The notes beneath the pieces were generated by a model, which was not told the DNA's origin, did no database searches, and saw only the letters and a list, made by a program, of their open reading frames with translations. Shown piece by piece: positions 9,501 to 19,071 of a stretch of DNA of 24,359 bases (the first letter of the stretch is position 1; each line of letters opens with the position of its first letter). The position numbers and the translations under genes were made by a program. Origin of the DNA: Azolla pinnata (lineage: Eukaryota; Streptophyta; Polypodiopsida; Salviniales; Salviniaceae); assembly GCA_037176905.1 (NCBI GenBank), contig JBBBWG010020001.1, forward strand, positions 39,815 through 64,173. The letters run 5' to 3'.

Positions 9501-12233
9501 TAATCATTCATACTCTACGGAACCTAAGGAATTAAAGCCAATCAAGCTCGATTTTCGAGTTACCCTCCATTGATGACGTCGATAATTGTTCACCTCGTCC
9601 GAGAAATTATGAAATATGGAGATGTTATAACCTTCTGGTGGCCTCTACATAATTTAACAGATATCCACAATGGTCTTCAGGAATAACTTCTCTTTGTTGC
9701 TCTAGAAACAAACATTGAATATCATTAGATTTTTTTAACCTGAGACTTACACCTGAAGATCATCAATCTTACTATTGTTGATAGCATGCATCATTTCTTG
9801 AAAGCAAGAGCCATGATCACTACGTAAAAGAGCTCAATATAATCAATACAACTTCTTATCATCAAATTAAATACTTAACAATTAAATAATATATTACTCA
9901 TGATCTTTGTTGTTCTTGGTTAGCCAAAGGTATGCATGGATCATTTCATGCAACAAAGTCTCTTTTAACTCTCTTGTTGATCTAAACTTAAGCAATGGCT
10001 CTGAAAGTCGAATGGAGCAGCTGCCCTGGGAATATGTACATATTCCTGCACACCTGCAAAACAAATCACAGACAGCTGAGAGAAGCAACTCAGCTTCAAG
10101 TATCACGTTGTATAGCCAGTAAGATAACCACTGTAAAAGATGTTACAGTCTTAACAGCCTAAGGAATGATGATATTTAGCTTTACGTTTTCAAGTGTACT
10201 TTCCAGTGTAGAATGATATATCCGCACAATTGATATCTAAACAAATACATCATCAAACTGATGTTGGGTAAATAAAAGATGATGCAAAATAAATTGAGAT
10301 TTCCGGTAGCTACTTGTAAGATAGTTCGTATTTCGTATTGCCTCACTCCATTGAGTGTCTTCTAACATCCATGTCTCTCCCTATTGAGTAAGAAGAGGTT
10401 CCTACATTTCCGTTCTCTGGCATTCTATACCACTGACGGCAGGACCAAAGCCTTGTAAAACATAGTAGTATTTTCCTCTTTTATCATATTGAGCATTGAC
10501 CAGGAATATCATGTTAAAGACAGCAGATTTGCTTCGTAACATCTGCAACAGATATGAAGAGGTAGTTACCATAAGTAACAAGGTTGTCAGAAGGTTGTCA
10601 GAAAATTACAAAGGTATGGGTACCATGGCTGCAAAAAATAGAAAAGATACAAAGAAAATAAAGCATATCTGGGGGAATAGCTTCTGATAGTTTATATCCT
10701 ACAATGGTGAGAAAAAGAAAACCATATAAAATTCTTCATTGAGCAATATCTCTTTAGAATCCAAGAGATCACTGCAACACTTGTATTAGCATAATCTTCC
10801 TCTGCTTAGTTTTTCTGTGGAGATAAGTTGGAAGCAAAGGGAGACAAAAGAGCATTTGTTGATGTCATTGCCGAACTAGTGTCCAAGGACTTGGCAAATG
10901 AGGCCATCTAGTAGCTTCTGGTATTTCTACAATGCAGTTACACTTACATAGAATAGATATGTTCCAGGACAATACAATGTTTTTGGATGCATGCCAATCT
11001 GTGACATTCAAGTATCTGAGGTTGCCAAAGCCAGGTAAGAAATAAGCAAAGGTTGCCGATTGATGGAGGATAATTTGATGAAATATGGTGCACAATATGC
11101 AAGTTAATTGCAAACTGAGATGCATACACGCGCCAAATTAGTATCTTATGTGTTGCACTTTATCGAATTCCCCAGCCATAGGAAGAATCATCTTATTTGA
11201 CAAACTTGGCATCTATATTCAGAAAGGAAACTCTTGCAGATTCATGGAGATAGTGTTGATGGACACAGTACACGATATGCTGGGTAAATGCAACTAAAAT
11301 TCATATGCACGTGCCAAATTGGCATCTTTCTTGTTTTCCATACCCTTGGAAAAAATCAGCTTTAACTAAGAAACTTGGCATCCATGTCGAAAAAGAAAAT
11401 TCAAAATCATTCACTTAAAGAAAACCCCTAGGGAACAATTTGAGCAAATGTAAAAATGCAGCTGATAGGAACTTGGACATTGAGAGGCCTGTGAGCAGGT
11501 ACAAAATGACTATGTCAGAAACACACGTCTTGCTCTATGCACTGTCTGGTCATATACATAATGCCATTCTTTTTTCGTGCTAAAAGAGAAAGCAAAATGA
11601 TTGAATCATGACACGGGAGGATCAGATCCTTCTAGGCCCTCTAGATGCTTACGACAAGCCACCTCTATATTATCTGTGCTTCAGGAAGGAAGGAAAGCAA
11701 ACAAAAAGAAAGCTTTAGTATATGCTTGCAAAGGAACGCGGAAAATCTCGAGGTACGAACTCCCCCATCCTATCTTTTTCTGTTTCTTTCGGTCTTCGCT
11801 GCCAGTTTTCAAACTCGTTCAAAATCACGAAAGCAGCTGCAGCACACCTAAAACATGGATCAAAAGAGAGGGGGGGGCACGGAGGAAAGAAAGGAGAGGA
11901 AAAGGGAAGTTACAAGGTCATGCGGCTGGAGCTCCACGCAACGGTGCAGGCGTGGAGCTGGCCACCGAAGTAGAGATGGTTGAAGTAGCAGAAGAGGCCG
12001 CAGATGTCCGGGTTGGGGTCGAGAAGATCGGAAGCCTCCAGCAGCGCAACGTTCCCGTGCGTCAGTGCAGAAAAGGAAGAAGGAGAAGAGGGGCGGGCAT
12101 GAACGTCGAGCTCCTCGTGCTCCTCCATGGCCACCAAAGCAGCCGTTTCTCCAGCTTGAGGAGGCACTGTACATGCACGGTTTGTCTGGCCTTTCTTATC
12201 TGCCGCCATCGCCATCGCCATCGCCATCGCCAT
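6512..12233 (-). CDS. SPRTN: SPRTN-type SprT metalloprotease, eight exons (~630 aa)
   Basis: Exons in transcript order: 12233-11914, 10053-9898, 9819-9753, 9644-9564, 9487-9372, 9279-9194, 9142 (or 9121)-8192, 6627-6512. All junction phases agree and the joined frame gives about 630 residues. Residues ~70-107 match the SPRTN N-terminus (LLDPNPDICGLFCYFNHLYF, WSSSRMTL). HEMIH at 142-146 plus His161 form the SprT zinc site, with Glu143 catalytic. A Cys-rich zinc-ribbon region follows (C209, C212, C252), including CGDLIKRASNR, CHWH and CGGEYEKI. A long low-similarity tail with a PIP-like KDCQLERFFS leads to a C-terminal UBZ4 finger (C598, C601, H621, C625). In this family the enzyme degrades DNA-protein crosslinks at stalled forks and is guided by ubiquitin and PCNA. 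The 1.56-kb last intron could hide a further exon. The start lies in a run of five in-frame ATGs. Family assignment is firm; exact exon 5 and 7 edges are less so. Confidence 0.9.
6760..6810. repeat. Hairpin-forming inverted repeat in the last SPRTN intron
   Basis: ATGCGTGAGTGGAGCAAG (6760-6777) is the exact reverse complement of 6793-6810, with only about 15 nt between the arms. The RNA from either strand could fold into an 18-bp stem. It is too short for a typical plant miRNA precursor. Confidence 0.8.
11072..11440. repeat. Diverged tandem duplication in SPRTN intron 1
   Basis: About 180 bp is repeated twice with considerable divergence. Matching landmarks include GCACAATATGC / ACACGATATGC, CGCGCCAAATTAGTATCTT / CGTGCCAAATTGGCATCTT, and ACAAACTTGGCATCTAT / AGAAACTTGGCATCCAT. 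Copy 1 runs from about 11072 and copy 2 from about 11250. It is intronic, with no coding potential. Confidence 0.65.
12204..12233 (-). repeat. (ATGGCG)5 repeat carrying the SPRTN start codon
   Basis: On the minus strand five consecutive ATG GCG units form the first ten codons (Met-Ala repeated), followed by GCA GAT AAG. All five ATGs are in frame with the protease, so any could initiate, and copy-number change would alter only the number of Met-Ala pairs. Confidence 0.9.
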
Positions 12234-12259
12234 GGCCAATCTTGGGGAGTGACGGTGAT

Positions 12260-12275
12260 GAGGATTCGAACCCGG
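12260..12275 (-). mobile_element. Box B-like string, possible SINE fragment
   Basis: The minus strand reads CCCGGGTTCGAATCCTC, matching the Pol III box B consensus (GGTTCGANNCC), about 30 bp upstream of the SPRTN start codon. The flanks do not fold as a tRNA and no clear box A was found, so this may be an old SINE fragment within the 5' leader or chance. Confidence 0.3.
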
Positions 12276-12812
12276 GTTGACTGAAACAGAAGGTTATGGC
12301 TTTTCATGTTGTTAGATGATTTCAAGTGTCTATTTAGACTAAACCATGATTAGCATGATGTGTTTATTGCCTAATTATGTGTTTATTGCCTAATCATGCA
12401 TTTAACTCCGTTGTTAGAGACCTCCGTGGCATGTTTATACCGGACCTTCTTTCAATCTATTGTCGTCGTTTTCGCAAGACAAACTTCTTGTTGTGCGCAA
12501 GCAATCAGCGTGTTAGCAAGCAAATGCCGATCAAAGCGCTGAAAGCATCGGTGCAATACGTCATGAATCTGCGACGGTACGGCCGACGAAAGGCTGTTGG
12601 ACTTTGGTATAGAAAGTGAATTTTTGCAACGCTCAATCAGCAGAAGAGACCGATCGACAATCTGGCATCGAAGAAGAAATAAGGAGTATAAACTGTTACG
12701 GTGGTAAATGTACTCTCGCGCGTGCTTAACGAGTGCAAGTTCAACGATTTCATGGCTTTTAGGGTTTAGGTTTCTGACGTGTGCCTACATCATGAACCCC
12801 TTAACTTTTGCT

Positions 12813-12860
12813 GAGTGGGATTGAATCCAACACTATGAGTGGGATTGAATCCAACACTAT
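12813..12860. repeat. Perfect 24-bp tandem duplication
   Basis: The 24-mer beginning GAGTGGGATTGAATCC is present twice, back to back (12813-12836, 12837-12860), with no mismatch. This points to a recent duplication, about 270 bp upstream of the CASP-like start codon. Confidence 0.95.
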
Positions 12861-13125
12861 ATCGTAGCAAGAGTTGGAAAACACTAATTCCTTGCATTTC
12901 ACTTCAACAAGAGGCAAGCTATCTATAGATTCCCCCCTGCCATCATGTAACGTGTTCAAAAGCAACAAGTAAAACCATCCCTTCAACTCGAAGAAAACAC
13001 CATCCATGCTCCTTGTGCTTGATTCTTTTCCTTGTCGATGTTAGAGAGCGTCGCGAGATTAGGTCGATGAATCGAACAAAGTCTCAAAGTATTAATTCCC
13101 TTGATACATCCTTGAACCTAGGCAG

Positions 13126-14426
13126 ATGAATAATACGAGGATGATCGAGCTAAGCTTACGCTCAGGCTCCACCATTCTCTCTCTTGTGGGCATTTCCATC
13201 ATGGTCTCAGCCGTGGAAGAGCGCCAAGGTGCAGGAAGCACATTCAAGATGAAGTTCAACGACTTCCACGCCTACAAGTAAGCTGAATACATTCTCCAGT
13301 TTGGTATTCTTCCTTCTCAAACTCTCGATCATTGAAAACACTTGCATAACGAATCCATCCACATACACACCTCAAGAGATTCGAATCATCCTTAGCGGCA
13401 TAAGCAATTGTGACAAGTATTCTGGACAGGCTCTGGATTTCTACATCCCCATTCCAATGATTCAGACCCGAACGACTCCACGCCATATCTCCGGCTATCA
13501 TGAAAACACAAAAGCATGAATGAGAACATAGGTTTCGCCTACATCTTGGAAGATTTGACAAGAAAATTTGTGATAGAAATGTAGATAGCTAGGTCCTTGG
13601 TAGTTATGCAAACCCTAATCAGTTCACATGATACCTCCACAATCGCAAGGTTGAAGAAGGCAACAACAGGGATTCAGCCTCAATCTAGCAAAGATTAGCG
13701 TCCTGATGCGAGCCTGAGAAGTGCGATTTTGAATCTCACCTCTAACCAACAACGCATCTTGAAGCAAAACGATTCTTACAGGTTCATAGGAACATGTAAG
13801 ATCAATGATCTTGTCTTCTGTATGTGCTTCTGCAGTTACCTAGTAGCAGTGGATGTGGTCACATTCGCATACTCGCTATGCCAGCTTGCTTTTCTTGCAC
13901 GCTCGAGCATGAAGGGGGAGCCAAACCTGCCGTACAACCAGCAGCTCTTCATCTATGCTTCGGATCAGGTGAGCAAAACAAATAAGAGAAGACAAACGGC
14001 GAGCAATCTACCTCAAAAACAAACCCTTGGTTTCCTTTGCGAGGAAAGATTTGCTGCGTTGCTTCTTGGAAAGAAAAGAAACTCGATCAGCCAGGCGTTT
14101 TCCGGTGCAAAGATTCGGGGTTTCCTTTCCTTTTGTTTGCTTTTGATGGATTTGTTGCTAACCTCCCTGATGGATCGATCGGGTTGCAGGCGTTGGCATG
14201 CTTCCAGTTCTCGGCGAGCACGGCGGCGGGGACGGCGGCGCAGCTGTCGCGCCAGGGCCTGCGCAACATATGGCCGCCTGCGTGCTCGACGTGGAGGCTG
14301 TGGGTCTTCTGCTCCAAGGCGGACGCGGCAGTGGCCATGGCATTCCTCTGCTGCGCGTGCGGGATGGGATCGGCCTTCCTCTCGGCTCAACACCTCTTCA
14401 AATGGTCGGCGCTTGCTGCCACTTGA
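13126..14426 (+). CDS. CASP-like (CASPL) four-helix membrane protein, three exons (173 aa)
   Basis: Exons: 13126-13277, 13836-13968 and 14190-14426, with GTAAGC and GTGAGC donors and TGCAG acceptors; phases close to 173 residues. The start is the first in-frame ATG after a stop at 13102. A second in-frame ATG at 13141 is the alternative. Four hydrophobic segments fit the CASP/MARVEL fold: TM1 (ELSLRSGSTILSLVGISIMV) with its Arg, TM2 (YLVAVDVVTFAYSLCQLAFL), TM3 (LFIYASDQALACFQFSASTA) with its conserved Asp, and TM4 (ADAAVAMAFLCCACGMGSAF). The length is typical of the family. CASP proteins scaffold membrane domains that guide lignin deposition in the Casparian strip; CASP-like members have broader, mostly unresolved plasma-membrane roles. 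The last exon is GC-rich. The 3' UTR enters a large GATGGT array immediately after the TGA. Confidence 0.87.
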
Positions 14427-15010
14427 CGACGACGACGACGATGGTGACCATGGTGACCATGGTGATGGTGATGGTGGTGGTGACGACGGTGATGGTGATG
14501 ATGGTCATGGTCATGGTCATGGTCATGGTGGTGATGGTGATGGTGGTGATGCTGATGATGCTGATGCTGATGATGGTGGTGGTGATGGTGGTGATGGTGA
14601 TGATTGTGACTGTGGTCTAGTGATTGTGGTGATGGTGATCGTGATAGTGTTGTTGTTGTTGTTGTTGTTGCTGTTGCTGATGCTGATGCTGATGGTATTG
14701 ATGTTGATGTTGATGTTGATGTTGATGTTGATGTTGATGCTGATGCTGATGTTGTTGTTGTTGCTGGTGATGGTGATGGTGATGGTGATGGTCATGGTCA
14801 TGGTCATGGTCATGGTGATAGTGATGGTCATGGTGATGGTGGTGGTGGTGGTGATGGTGATGGTGGTGGTGATGGTGATGGTGGTGGTGATGGTGATGGT
14901 GGTGGTGTTGGTGTTGGTGATGGTGATGGTGATGGTGATGGTGATGGTGATGGTGATGGTGATGGTGATGGTGATGGTGATGGTGATGGTGGTGGTGGTG
15001 ATGATGTTGC
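14427..15010. repeat. Large block-structured GATGGT / GTT / GTCATG array
   Basis: About 580 bp of 3- and 6-bp repeats start at the CASP-like stop codon. Blocks change along the array: ACG triplets, then GACCATGGT, GATGGT, GTCATG, GATGCT, a GTT run (about 14650-14670), GATGTT hexamers (about 14700-14740), GATGGT again, GTCATG again, GGTGGTGATGGTGAT and finally a long perfect GGTGAT run (about 14915-14990). The block order suggests repeated local expansion of variants. Poly-His, Thr/Ile and Met/Val frames through it are artefacts. Confidence 0.95.
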
Positions 15011-15426
15011 CAGACAAACTGTCTGGTTTCAATTGCCTCCTTGAGGAAGTACTGAACAGAAGGGTGAGAAAACAAAGACCTCGAATCAGAGCACCGGGAA
15101 CATTGTCTGCATTAATAACTAACAAGCCTTCGATAGAAGAAAAATATTCGGATTTTGATTGTCGTATTTCAAAGGTCGAAATAGAAAGTCGTGTCAAGAT
15201 TCGAACCCGTGACCTCTCATGTATGTATGTACATATATATATATACATAGATATAAGAGAGAGGCCTGTAAAGAAGAGGTGTGTTCGGTTGCCCCGTATG
15301 TCACCTGACTTGATACAGATTTGATTCATATTCGAAGGTCAAACCAAAGTCCTGTCTGTAAGAAGAGGCGCGTTCCAACTTGTCTGTATATCACCTGGCC
15401 AACTAGCTATAGAGCTCAGAGATTCT

Positions 15427-15498
15427 TGATTAGGGTTCTTAATAATGTAATGCACGGAAGAACATTGCATGAATTTGCATTATTAAGAACCCTAATCA
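15427..15498. repeat. Perfect 21-bp inverted repeat with 30-nt loop
   Basis: The left arm 15427-15447 (TGATTAGGGTTCTTAATAAT plus G) is an exact reverse complement of 15478-15498. The 30-nt loop contains further partial self-complementarity (AATGCA / TGCATG). The arms contain GAACCCTAAT, close to a plant telo-box. It lies about 300 bp downstream of the reductase stop codon. It could be a MITE relic, a small-RNA hairpin or a 3'-end structure. Confidence 0.85.
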
Positions 15499-15673
15499 CA
15501 GGACATCTTCCATTATGTACAACCCAAATCTCTAATCAGGGTACTTCCATAAACAACACCCACTATGCCAACCCTGAGACAAATATGCAATCAAGCGAAG
15601 ATGCGCAAAGCGTATGGAAATACTTGCACAACAGAGCTCTTGTTTCCATTATTATTCTCAAGCCAAGCAGTCC

Positions 15674-15755
15674 GGGTTATCATGCGATAACACGAGCGAG
15701 GTCACAAGGAAACTGGGTTATCATGCGATAACACGAGCGAGGTCACAAGGAAACT
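15674..15755. repeat. 41-bp tandem duplication (2 copies)
   Basis: The two copies (15674-15714, 15715-15755) are nearly identical. Each contains TTATCATGCGATAA, itself nearly palindromic, followed by CACGAGCGAGGTCACAAGG. It probably lies in the reductase 3' UTR, about 40 bp beyond the stop codon. Confidence 0.92.
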
Positions 15756-15793
15756 GCGTGATTTAAACGTGGAAAAGATGATTTGCCTTAGCA

Positions 15794-18768
15794 TTACAAA
15801 ACCCCCTTACTCTTGAGGCTTTCCACGGTGTCTTTCAGAGTCTGTTCGAGCGGGATGAAGCAGAACCCAAGATCCCGCAGCTTCTTCGTCGACAACGATC
15901 GGCGGCACGGCACTTGCGTAGATGGCGGAATGCACCTAACAAAAAACCAGTTTTCCAGCCGAGTCAAAAACGATGATCGAAATATGGCTTATAAAACAAG
16001 CTAGCCCAAATAATTTGCTCTGTTGAAAAGGATCTACTGAACCTTTGCGGAAACACCATGTTGGGGTATAAGCTCCTCAACATTTTGATCAGGGTGCTCT
16101 TGTCTACCACAGTATTGCAACAGATATATCGCTGGGATGATGATGATGATGATGATGATGATGAAGGTGACTTGTACATCAGAATGTGTGCATCTGCAAC
16201 ATCCCTCACATCCACTACTCCATAGCTAGTATTCTCATATGCCTCCCTTGAACCTGCACCATAATCCTTTTCAACAGATTCAACCTGTATACTCTTTCTT
16301 TATATGCATAAAAAAGATCATCGATCACCATGCTTGTGGTTTTCCCCATATTCGGATCGATGTGAGAAGCACAAAGGGCTTTGGCTACTTACCATTGAGC
16401 AGATTCAGTATGACCAGCGAGCTCGCATTCACCGTCGGCTGCAATAGAGGGCCAAATATCAACGTCGGTACGATGACAATGAGATCGAGATTGTTCTCTT
16501 TCGAGAATTTCCAGGCAGCTTGCTCTCCCAATGTCTTTCCCAGCATGTACCAATGCTGTCAAATGCCCACCACAAAAATTGGCATCCAGATGAAATCCAT
16601 AATATTGCAATCTTTAGACAGAAATGTTGCATTCAAGCACACAATTACTTTGCACTGAAACTAATACCATAAAAATCGAATAAGCAAAAACTTGAAAGGG
16701 AGAAACATATGCGGAATGCATCACATGCACAAATCTCAATGTCATTTTCCTTGTCAAATTATAAGGCATCATTTTATGCCATAGATCATTTGAGCTCTGA
16801 TTTGTTAGAATGTGGCAGTTTTCCGTCAAATTATAGGGCATAATTTTATGCCATATGTCATTTGATCTCTGATTATTGTCCGTGTGTTTTTCACCAAATT
16901 ATAGGGCATCATTTTATGCCATAGATCATTTGAGCTCTGATTATTGTCGTGTGTCACAGATTTTCATCAAATTAGAGGGCATCATTTTATGCCACGGATC
17001 ATTTGAGCACTGATTATTGTTTGAATGCCACGGCTTTTCAACAAATTACAGGGCATGATTTTATGCCATAGATCATTTGAGCTCTGATTTGTTTGAATGT
17101 CACAGTTTTTCATCAAATTATAGGGCATCATTTTATGCCATAGATCACTTGAGTTCTGATTTGTTTGAACGCCACAGTTTCTCTGTCATTCCAAAACATC
17201 CATCCACTTCACAGAACTCCTACAATCCATGCGCCAAGTATAAAATGAAATGCCATATGCTATGGCCCTACAACCATGCCTAAAACACAACCGCACACAC
17301 GAAAGCAAAATGTGTATCTAGGGGACAAAATAAACAAAATCGGGCAATCCGGGCCAGCAAGCCCTTTGCTAATGATCTGAAGCCTTATTTACAGACAGAA
17401 TGTAAAATTATGGTGCTCGATAACCCGAAAGTTTCCCTTCAAATCCTTCCCAGCCTAATCTACATAAACAACACGCACACAAGTTGCACTCGTGGCATGT
17501 AAATTTGCTTTGCTTTCCACACATTTTAATTACAAGTCTAATAAACAAAACGTTGGAAACACTATGTGAGGGCTTTATTTAAGTGTTACCTTGTTCTCCC
17601 GCAGGAAGTTTTCATCGCTCCAACAAGATTCATCGATAACTTCTTCCGTAGGCCTATTAGGGTCCGAATCAAGAGCTGAACTCGAGGATGTCATTACAAC
17701 CCTCTTGACCTTTGCACTAAGGCAAGCTTTGAGCACATTCAAAGTTCCTTTTATTGCAGGATCGAGGACCTCAACCTGTGGCATGCTCGACCAGTAACTA
17801 ACTGAATTAGCGTATAATCATAAGCTTTGGATAAGTGTTGGTAGCTACTACACAGAATAGCCCAAATGGTCAGGAAACGCGTGAATAGCTTTAGAAAGTT
17901 GTTCTGATTATCGTTGCTTGCCTCAGGATTCGTCGATGTGTAGCTTGGGACAGGGCAAGCAGTATGAAACACACCATCACAGCCATCAAATGCAGAATAT
18001 AAGGATTCGTAATCCAGAAGATTGCCCTCCACAAGGGTCAGCCTCTCTTTAGCTCCATCTAGATTTTCCAAATGGCCCATTTTCTGTTTGTCAGCTGTCC
18101 AAGGATCAAGAGCAGAAATAGTTTCTTAGTTAACTGTATCCCAGAAAACAAAATAAGCTTAACGCATATACTCGAAATCTGTCACGCCTTTAGATAACGA
18201 CGACGACTCCGCTCATAACATCCCAAGGGAACATTTAGAGAAATCATGCTGCACTGATCAAAATCTATTTGCTTCCATTCAAGATGATCTCGGGGCGTTC
18301 ATCCTATATATAGTGTCTGTATACAATGCTTGTTACACCTAAAAACTGGTTAGTTAGAACCTCCTTTTGTAGCAGATTTGATCAACAACCAGTCGGGAGG
18401 CGAACGGACACTGTTTTCCGCCGCCCTAGCAGTGGGGGCAAGCATAAACTGAGCTGATGGGCACGAATTCTTCGCATCAGGAAAGCTAAAACAACGCCAT
18501 CATCGAAGCGAAGAATCGGGCATCGGGGGCAGCAGAGCCCACCTTCCATCTCTATCCAATGTAGCTAACTACGGTGTGGCGTCTGTGTAATCAAGTGCAC
18601 GGCATGTGTTTGAGAGCCTGTGGAAGGGTTGGGTTGCTTACCCAGAGAGCGTACCGAGGCACGGACATGGTAGATACCCTGGCGCAGGAGGCGGTCGACG
18701 AGGCAGGATCCGAGGAAGCCGCTGGCTCCTGTCACGCACACCATAGCTGCTTCCTCCTGCTCCGCCAT
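15794..18768 (-). CDS. NADPH-dependent CCR/DFR-like reductase (extended SDR), six exons (333 aa)
   Basis: Exons in transcript order: 18768-18642, 18094-17922, 17775-17590, 16555-16393, 16253-16043, 15935-15794. Lengths 127, 173, 186, 163, 211 and 142 sum to 1002 bp, 333 residues plus TAA, and every phase fits. TGASGFLGS (13-21) is the Rossmann dinucleotide motif and Arg40 fits the NADPH 2'-phosphate contact. VVMTSSSSA (126-134) supplies the catalytic Ser and Tyr165-x3-Lys169 (WYMLGK) the catalytic pair. [14 protein letters not shown] and [10 protein letters not shown] are characteristic of the cinnamoyl-CoA reductase / dihydroflavonol reductase superfamily. The CCR signature NWYCYGK is replaced by KHWYMLGK, so lignin-type CCR activity should not be assumed; the substrate is unknown. 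Intron 2 starts with GC (GAG|GCAAGC). A 10-Ser tract (~247-256) comes from a TCA repeat. The second Met (residue 9) is an alternative start. Confidence 0.92.
16136..16165 (-). repeat. Coding (TCA)n microsatellite, poly-Ser tract
   Basis: A GAT/ATG triplet run on the plus strand reads as TCA codons on the minus strand inside exon 5 of the reductase, giving about ten serines before QRYICC. In homologues this position is a short surface loop before the RYIC strand, so the expansion is probably tolerated. Confidence 0.9.
16755..17185. repeat. Six-copy ~72-bp minisatellite in reductase intron 3
   Basis: Six tandem copies begin at CAAATT in 16755, 16827, 16895, 16968, 17042 and 17114 (spacing 72, 68, 73, 74, 72). 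Each contains the motif GGGCATCATTTTATGCCATA or a close variant, followed by GATCATTTGAGCTCTGATT. The GGCATNATTTTATGCC core is an imperfect palindrome, so each copy could form a small hairpin. Open frames spanning it have no family match. Confidence 0.95.
17776..17921 (-). other. Probable GC-AG intron (reductase intron 2)
   Basis: The 5' splice site reads GAG|GCAAGC and the 3' site CCACAG|GTTGAG. Using these sites gives [18 protein letters not shown] in phase 0, as expected for CCR/DFR proteins. The nearest downstream GT donor would insert more than 20 residues at a conserved junction. GC donors with a strong AG|GCAAG context are a known minority class handled by the U2 spliceosome. Confidence 0.8.
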
Positions 18769-18890
18769 GGCCCTGCTTGCTCTCGACCCAGCTCTTTGCT
18801 TCCCTTCCTTCCTTCCTCCGCAGCGCTTTGCAGAATCTACCGGATCCTGCTGTCTCGCTTCTGATTGCTTCACCTGCACATGCGATTCAC

Positions 18891-19016
18891 AGATAGCAAG
18901 AAATCGCCCACCATTTTCTACGTACATGGCAACAATGCCCACCAAATCTAACCCGAGGAGCAGATAGCGAGAAATCGCCCACCATTTTTCTGCGTACATA
19001 AACCACAATGCCCACC
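18891..19016. repeat. Tandem duplication, 71-bp period, upstream of reductase
   Basis: AGATAGCAAGAAATCGCCCA (18891) and AGATAGCGAGAAATCGCCCA (18962) start two copies that also share CACCATTTT, ACGTACAT/GCGTACAT and ACAATGCCCACC. The duplication lies 120-250 bp upstream of the reductase start codon, so it is probably promoter or 5' UTR. Confidence 0.9.
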
Positions 19017-19071
19017 TTCTTCCTCCTCATCTTCTCGCATTGTCATGTCGGCATCCGGGGCCAATGTTCAA

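Larger units (their letters stand above)
12234..13125. other. Divergent promoter interval (SPRTN / CASP-like)
   Basis: This 892-bp interval separates two genes transcribed away from each other and must contain both promoters and 5' leaders. No clear TATA box was recognised for either. It contains a Pol III box B-like string next to the SPRTN start, a short duplicated TGTTTATTGCCTAAT (about 12360 and 12379), TTTTAGGGTTTAGG (about 12757), which resembles a plant telo-box, and a perfect 24-bp tandem duplication. An open frame at 12377-12619 shows no family resemblance. Confidence 0.55.
15011..15793. other. Intergenic stretch between convergent CASP-like and reductase genes
   Basis: No gene is seen. 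The stretch contains a box B-like string (minus-strand GGGTTCGAATC at about 15197-15207) next to TA/TACA microsatellite (15216-15255), a diverged duplication (about 15263-15308 and 15350-15399, both containing GAAGAGG and TATCACCTG/TGTCACCTG), a 21-bp inverted repeat and a 41-bp tandem duplication, the last two listed separately. It should include both genes' 3' ends. Confidence 0.6.

Noticed and set aside
12255..12285. tRNA gene at the box B-like string
   Set aside because: The flanks do not form acceptor, D or anticodon stems; only the T-loop-like string matches.
12377..12619. 80-residue basic plus-strand frame in the divergent promoter interval
   Set aside because: No recognisable family, no supporting promoter, and the region has local duplications. 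A small gene cannot be excluded but is not supported.
13729..15324. Single 531-residue plus-strand frame
   Set aside because: It merges CASP-like exon 2, intron 2, out-of-frame exon 3 and the repeat array. The spliced CASP-like model explains the real coding parts.
14523..15329. Long minus-strand frames of Thr/Ile or poly-His over the second array
   Set aside because: They are read-through of the GATGGT-type array in different frames, with no independent coding evidence.
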